Assembly (NCBI GenBank): GCA_030704615.1
Contig: CM060731.1
Span: 38,998,001 to 39,062,000 of the forward strand
DNA from: Takakia lepidozioides
Lineage: Eukaryota; Streptophyta; Takakiopsida; Takakiales; Takakiaceae
Reading direction: 5' to 3'
DNA length: 64,000 nucleotides
Part shown: positions 59,750 through 64,000 of the stretch, one piece after another
Layout: each line of letters begins with the position of its first letter
How positions within the stretch are numbered: position 1 is the stretch's first letter
Position numbers and translations under genes: made by a program
The notes under the pieces: model-generated
What the model saw: only the letters and a program-made list of their open reading frames with translations
What the model was told of the DNA's origin: nothing
The model's database searches: none

Positions 59750-60788
59750 GAGTGGTAGATGCAATCGAGAATAAGAACTGGTGTGATAAGTTGAGTTGGG
59801 TGTTTGCTGGAACAAATCTAGGCTGCCATTGTCAGCTGCTAACAACAATGCAAGGATGTATGCATGATCTGTGCAGAGGCATGGATAGCTGAAGGAGCAG
59901 AGATAGAGTGTCATCCAAGAGGGCCAGATTTCAAGCTCCATATTACTTATGATTCCCTATGGAGGGTTAGCTACAAGAAACCTGCATGGGTAGATGGTAC
60001 ATAGTTTGGAGTGATTTTGACATGATACTGCCAAAGTGACAATAGAAAAGTATCCAGAAACATGTAACAGAGATGAGGAGAAGCTGTGGAATGAATGCTT
60101 TTTTGACCGCAGCAACCAAGGGAAAAATGTGAATGTTTATTAGATTACAGAGAGTAGGAGACGCAACTCAGCAGACACTAAGGCAAACTCTCATTCCCTG
60201 CAAAGGGTGTGTTTTGGTATCTAAGCGAATAAATATAATTTCTAAAAACATAATTTCAATATTTTGTTATTTAATAATATTCTCATCCAGGCCACTGACC
60301 ATTTTTTCTATAATAATAATAATAATAACAATAAATTAAATCCATTAATATTCAAACTTAATATTGGAAAGCAAATAATAATTAATTAATGTGTACCACC
60401 ACACAGGAACGAACACGTGTTGCATAGTGACTTGTCGAAGGTGTGAAATATGACACGTGTCGCATAGTGGCTTGTTCAAGGTGTGAAATCCGCCATGAAA
60501 CATGCCACACTGGCCTTTTTCACACTCTGCTATGTCAGCTATGCCATCGGCCATGTCAGCGGCCATGTCACCATGCACCCCGTGAAAAAAAGCCCACCCA
60601 TGGAAAAAGCCTCCCGTGGAAAAAGCCACCCGTGGACTTTTCCACAGGGCCACATGAGAGCCAAGCCGTCCACGGGGTGTCCGAAAGCACTAGTCGTTCC
60701 TTACACCCACGGCAGGTGTGGACTGCGGCTGATTCCACAGCAAAAAGTGTGGAAAAAACCGTGGAAAAAGCCGGTTTCTCTTCTAGTG
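59750..60788. mobile_element. Right arm of the second CACTA-type element
   Basis: It ends in the 29-bp terminus 60760-60788, identical to 46580-46608 and in the same orientation. Subterminal repeats of GTGGAAAAAGCC type occur at 60600-60640 and 60750-60775. The base triplet after the end is GTG (60789-60791); the other end is followed by CAT, the complement of ATG, consistent with a decayed 3-bp duplication. Copy 2 of the direct repeat (59996-60110) lies inside. The limits inward from 60.1 kb are unclear. Confidence 0.65.
59996..60110 (+). repeat. Direct repeat copy 2, right of the MULE
   Basis: Partner of 50498-50612. Homology continues weakly to a GATTACAGAG at about 60143, resembling the MULE target site, which suggests a tandem repeat whose first copy was hit by the MULE. 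Confidence 0.75.
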
Positions 60789-61828
60789 GTGGTCGCCGAG
60801 TCATGTTCAATTGTCGGGGTTTTACGCACTTTTTGGCCATGCGCCCGGGCTCCCCGCAATTAAAGTATACCCCATCAAAGGTGACCTTCTGTCTGCCATA
60901 AGCTGCTGCACCTGATTTTTCTTTTAGAGCACTAGGTGCCGTCTTGACGTGCGAAGGCCCTCCTTTTGATTTCCATGTGCCATTGTCGCCGCGTGGCCTA
61001 TCCCACTTCTTTTCCGGTCGGCCGGACCTTCTTGTGGTTCAGCTCCGTACGGCCCTGTCTTTCGCCCCTAGGGACATCCGAGAAACATTGAGCCCTTTCA
61101 ATTGCCTCGTTTAAAGTCTTTGGTGACCTCTCTTCCAACTTCCGCCTGGCTCATGGGGCTAGTCCTGCCACAAAGTTGAAGACCATTTCTGGTTCCGCCA
61201 TATCCGTGACTTTGAGCAACAACACATTGAAAACCTGAACATATCCCCGAATGTCATCCGTTTGCTTCAAGTTCCTCAACTTGTCCCGGGCGAGCCAGGA
61301 CGCATTGAGGGGCACAAACTGTCTTTTCATAAGTTCCTTGAAACCACTCCAGCTCTGGATTTGGCCCTTGGTCATGAAGGCGCTTCTGCCACCATTGTTG
61401 AGCATAGCCCCTCAAATAGGTGGGAGCCACTTCCACCCGATCCTCGTCACTCAACTTGGCCGCCTCGAAGTACTGCTCCAGCTCCAACAGCTAGGTGTTG
61501 AGTGCCTTCCGATTTTGGATGCCCTCGAAGGTGTTGGGTTCCTTAGGCATTAGCCGCTCTCATCACGTCTTTCAACGTCCCGCCAAACTACGCCAACAAC
61601 CCTTCCCAAAAGACTGCTGGCATGGGATGCATCTATTGGTCTGGCAGAGCCTTTCGGAAGTCCTCGGGCTCCAACTCCCCAAATTCCTCCCGTTCTTGAG
61701 CGGCCTCGCTTTCAGAAGCATAAATCGCCTCTTCTATTTGCCGCTTCGGTGACACGTTGTCCCCACCGGGCTCACCAGGATCATCGTCTTTCAGGCCGTT
61801 TCGCTTTCGCTTTGTCTTGCCCGACCCC
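60789..61828 (-). pseudogene. Gag remnant of the older gypsy element
   Basis: Minus-strand pieces match the young gag: KRKRNGLKDDDPGEPG (about 61800), DEDRVEVAPTYLRGYAQQWW (61390-61440), FVPLNASWLARDKLRNLKQT and MAEPEMVFNFVAGLAP (61150-61190), and the zinc-knuckle tail near 60820. Several deletions break the frame. Homology stops at 61828, just inside the gag start, so the 5' LTR and primer site are missing. Confidence 0.9.
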
Positions 61829-62405
61829 TTCAAATCCCCTCTTCCTCGGCAATACGGTCCTCCAGAGATATATCCAATGTCTATAGTACCTCCTCCAAGG
61901 CCACACCTGTTTCATATTCATCAAATGAAGCATTCAGCAAAGTTTCAGTTTTACACGCATCAAAAGGTTCGAGAGTGTCCATCTCACAACACAAACCACG
62001 TTGAAGCTCATGATTGATGTACTCAAATGCAGCTGGAAGCAACAAAAACACAGTACATGCACACGATTTCCAGTATCGACCATGTACTTACCTAAACTCC
62101 AAATTCAGAAGCCGGCCATTCAAAACTGATTGTTGCTGCGATTGAATGCCCCCTCCCAAATCCCTAGCAGATCGCGCCCCTGAATCCACCAAATCTGCCG
62201 CTGATTGCATTCCTAAACCCACCATATCTGCCGCCTTAGCCCATGCTAACCAGGAACGACAACGGGAGGAGACGGTTGGTATCAACAATGAGTAGAAACG
62301 GCAAACCCTAACCCCAACCGGGTAGGGTTTATGAGGAAAAACCACCTTACGAAGACCTGGCAGGTCTGTTACAGGTGAAATTTTCCTACAACCTATAACT
62401 GTCAT
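61829..62405 (-). pseudogene. Unknown two-exon gene fragment truncated by the gypsy element
   Basis: The minus strand from 62405 (ATG) to about 62096 is open and ends NGRLLNLEFR at a consensus GTAAGT donor. After an AG near 62034 a second open segment encodes AAFEYINHELQRGLCCEMD and LLNASFDEYETGVALEEVL, with a stop near 61888. The first exon has an Arg-rich start and a helical Ala/Gly stretch (ADMVGLGMQSAADLV). I do not recognise the family. Its 3' side meets the gypsy breakpoint, so it may be the severed start of a host gene. Confidence 0.35.
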
Positions 62406-62599
62406 GTAGGGTACCTGATAACCGGGTTGATGACCGGGTCAACCCTCTATACCAGTCCAACACTGGTATATACACGTTTGAGGTTAGATATTAATGGCGT
62501 TTCATATTGCATCATCCATGTCTAATGGTGGTTGGTAATGATACATGCTTGATATATAACACATCAATATTTGAGCAATGTAGTTTGTTTGTTTACATT

Positions 62600-63831
62600 A
62601 ACAGGGGATAGAGGCCCTGAAGAACCTTTATTTGGGGAAATAATTTAAAGCCCCATGCCCAACATAAAAGGCACACACACCAATGTCAGTGAAAGAGAAA
62701 ACAACAAAACAACCGGGAGCCGACTTCCAGATAACAGAAAAAATCCAAAGAACTCATCATGAAAGAGAAGTTCATAAAAGAGCAGCAAGCCCACACCGAG
62801 TCAGTGAAGGCCTAAGAGCCGGGTTCCATGGGCACTCCCGATCGCCCCCCCAAGCAAGTGCCACCAGGAGAGAATCGCCCCTTAAAAATGAGAGGGGGTG
62901 GTTCCATGGACACCTTTCCATCCACCCCTCTAGAAATCTTGGCACCAATTGTCATGTTGGCCAAGACACTCTGAATTACAATTAATATAAATTTTGGATG
63001 AAGATGTCAAAATCATCCCCTCTCCTAAAATCTAACTTATTGTGGATAGAAATCATAGGATTATGTAAGGCTGTGGCCCATGCTGTAGGAAAGGACAAAG
63101 GTGTCAGTTAGGGGCGCCCTCAAACTCGATCTCCCTTGTGGACGGAGTGTTTTTTGCACCCCTCGATTCCGTGGGGGCGCCCCTTAGGGAATCTCCTATT
63201 TCGATCAATAGCGCCTCGTTAATCCTGGGGCCGATTAGGGGGGGGGGGTGGTGGCGCTTTCAGCTGCCCTTGGAACCCTGCTCTAATCGAAGGACAGTAA
63301 CTATGAACTAAAAAGACTCTAATGATCAACAACAGTGGAGCCTTGGAGCCTTTTCACTTCTTGAATTCGACCTGAGTCGGGTCTCCAGGAGAATGCGAAG
63401 TACCATAAACTAGCTCCTAGTATGTGGTTGACAACCAAAGCCTGGCCTGTTATGGATAAGTGCTTAGACCTCCAAAACCCCAAGTTTGTCTTGAAATTTG
63501 TTTTATTTGTCATGTTGAGATCTCCCAAACTGCAAGGTCTCCACCCGGGTTTTTAGTACCGCTGGAAAGCCCTCAATGAATTTCCAAATTGCAAGGTCTC
63601 CACCCAAGGTTTCAATGTTCAGGGGAAGGCCCGGAGGGAGTTCGGATTTAAGGGCACTAGGCCAAGGGCGGTAGCCCGAGGCTGTGCCCGAAAATCCAGG
63701 AACCCCAGACCCGGGAGGCCTTCCCCTGCATAAAGCGCGTGAAGATTTCGTGTGCGTTCCGCACTCCGGTGTTTGATCAGGGAACATTCCATGGTGGGTA
63801 TTGCCCTCCCACGTTTCAGGGGGCATTCCAC
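62600..63831 (-). mobile_element. Second LINE 3' fragment
   Basis: The minus strand encodes WRSKHLSITGQALVVNHIL with ASLWYFAFSW (63319-63470), typical of the plant L1 reverse-transcriptase C-terminal region, and a related broken segment upstream (63530-63830). Its 3' end near 62600 reads GGGCCTCTATCCCCTGTT on the minus strand, matching the LINE tail at 26.78 kb. A G-run insertion lies at 63238-63250, and 63100-63300 is not LINE coding. Confidence 0.65.
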
Positions 63832-64000
63832 CGTTGCGTATTGCCCTCCCTTGTCAAATGGGCTATTCTGCTCTGGGAGGAGCAGATATTAACAAAGAGA
63901 AAAATCTCAGAGTGCTTTATGTAGCTGGACAGCCCTTGATGTAGGGGTGCATCAAGGTGGTTTTGAGACAGTTATTAAGGTTTTAGCAATTTCTATGCTC

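Noticed and set aside
1-64000. CRISPR arrays, bacterial operons or tRNA/rRNA genes
   Set aside because: The window is plant nuclear DNA; no spacer-repeat array and no convincing tRNA or rRNA sequence was seen.

Overview
The window is nuclear DNA of a streptophyte plant, most likely a non-seed land plant (moss, lycophyte or fern). The reasons are an intronless PPR-DYW editing-factor gene with near-identical tandem PPR triplets, plant-specific SGR2-like, TRIPP-like and MED14 genes with ordinary GT-AG introns, and a large load of plant transposons. The species cannot be fixed from the sequence, and a charophyte such as Chara is not excluded.

Genic part, 1-26 kb. The 3' exons of an SGR2-like DDHD phospholipase (98-2457, +) are followed by a complete PPR-DYW gene (4771-7665, +). 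Next come a plant-conserved trafficking protein resembling TRIPP/At3g17900 (8204-14209, -) and a complete ten-exon MED14 gene (16473-25541, +) whose exon phases all agree and give about 1,969 residues.

Transposon part, 26-64 kb. There are LINE 3' fragments (26.8-27.8 and 62.6-63.8 kb), a decayed piggyBac transposase (31.0-32.5 kb) and a nested composite. An old Ty3/gypsy chromovirus (33753 to about 61828, minus sense) has been hit by (a) a very young copy of the same family inside its LTR (33991-40963, LTRs differing by one visible indel, 5-bp duplication CGCAC); (b) a small CACTA element (41450-42695, 3-bp duplication GGC); (c) a PPR-gene cassette replacing about 280 bp of its integrase gene; (d) a second CACTA-type element in gag-pol; and (e) an inversion that flipped its pol gene and one CACTA end.

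A 9.1-kb Mutator-like element lies inside this composite (50659-59740), flanked by perfect 9-bp duplications TGGATTACA. It carries a divergent gene pair separated by only 100 bp: a decayed MULE transposase with a SWIM zinc finger, and an eight-exon protein with the motif order of a beta-class amino-methyltransferase. One intron of the methyltransferase-like gene contains a roughly 317-bp tandem repeat full of 10-bp-stem hairpins whose stem changes are partly compensatory. This MULE is the most unusual system in the window: a transposase paired with a nucleic-acid-methyltransferase-like partner plus structured intronic repeats.
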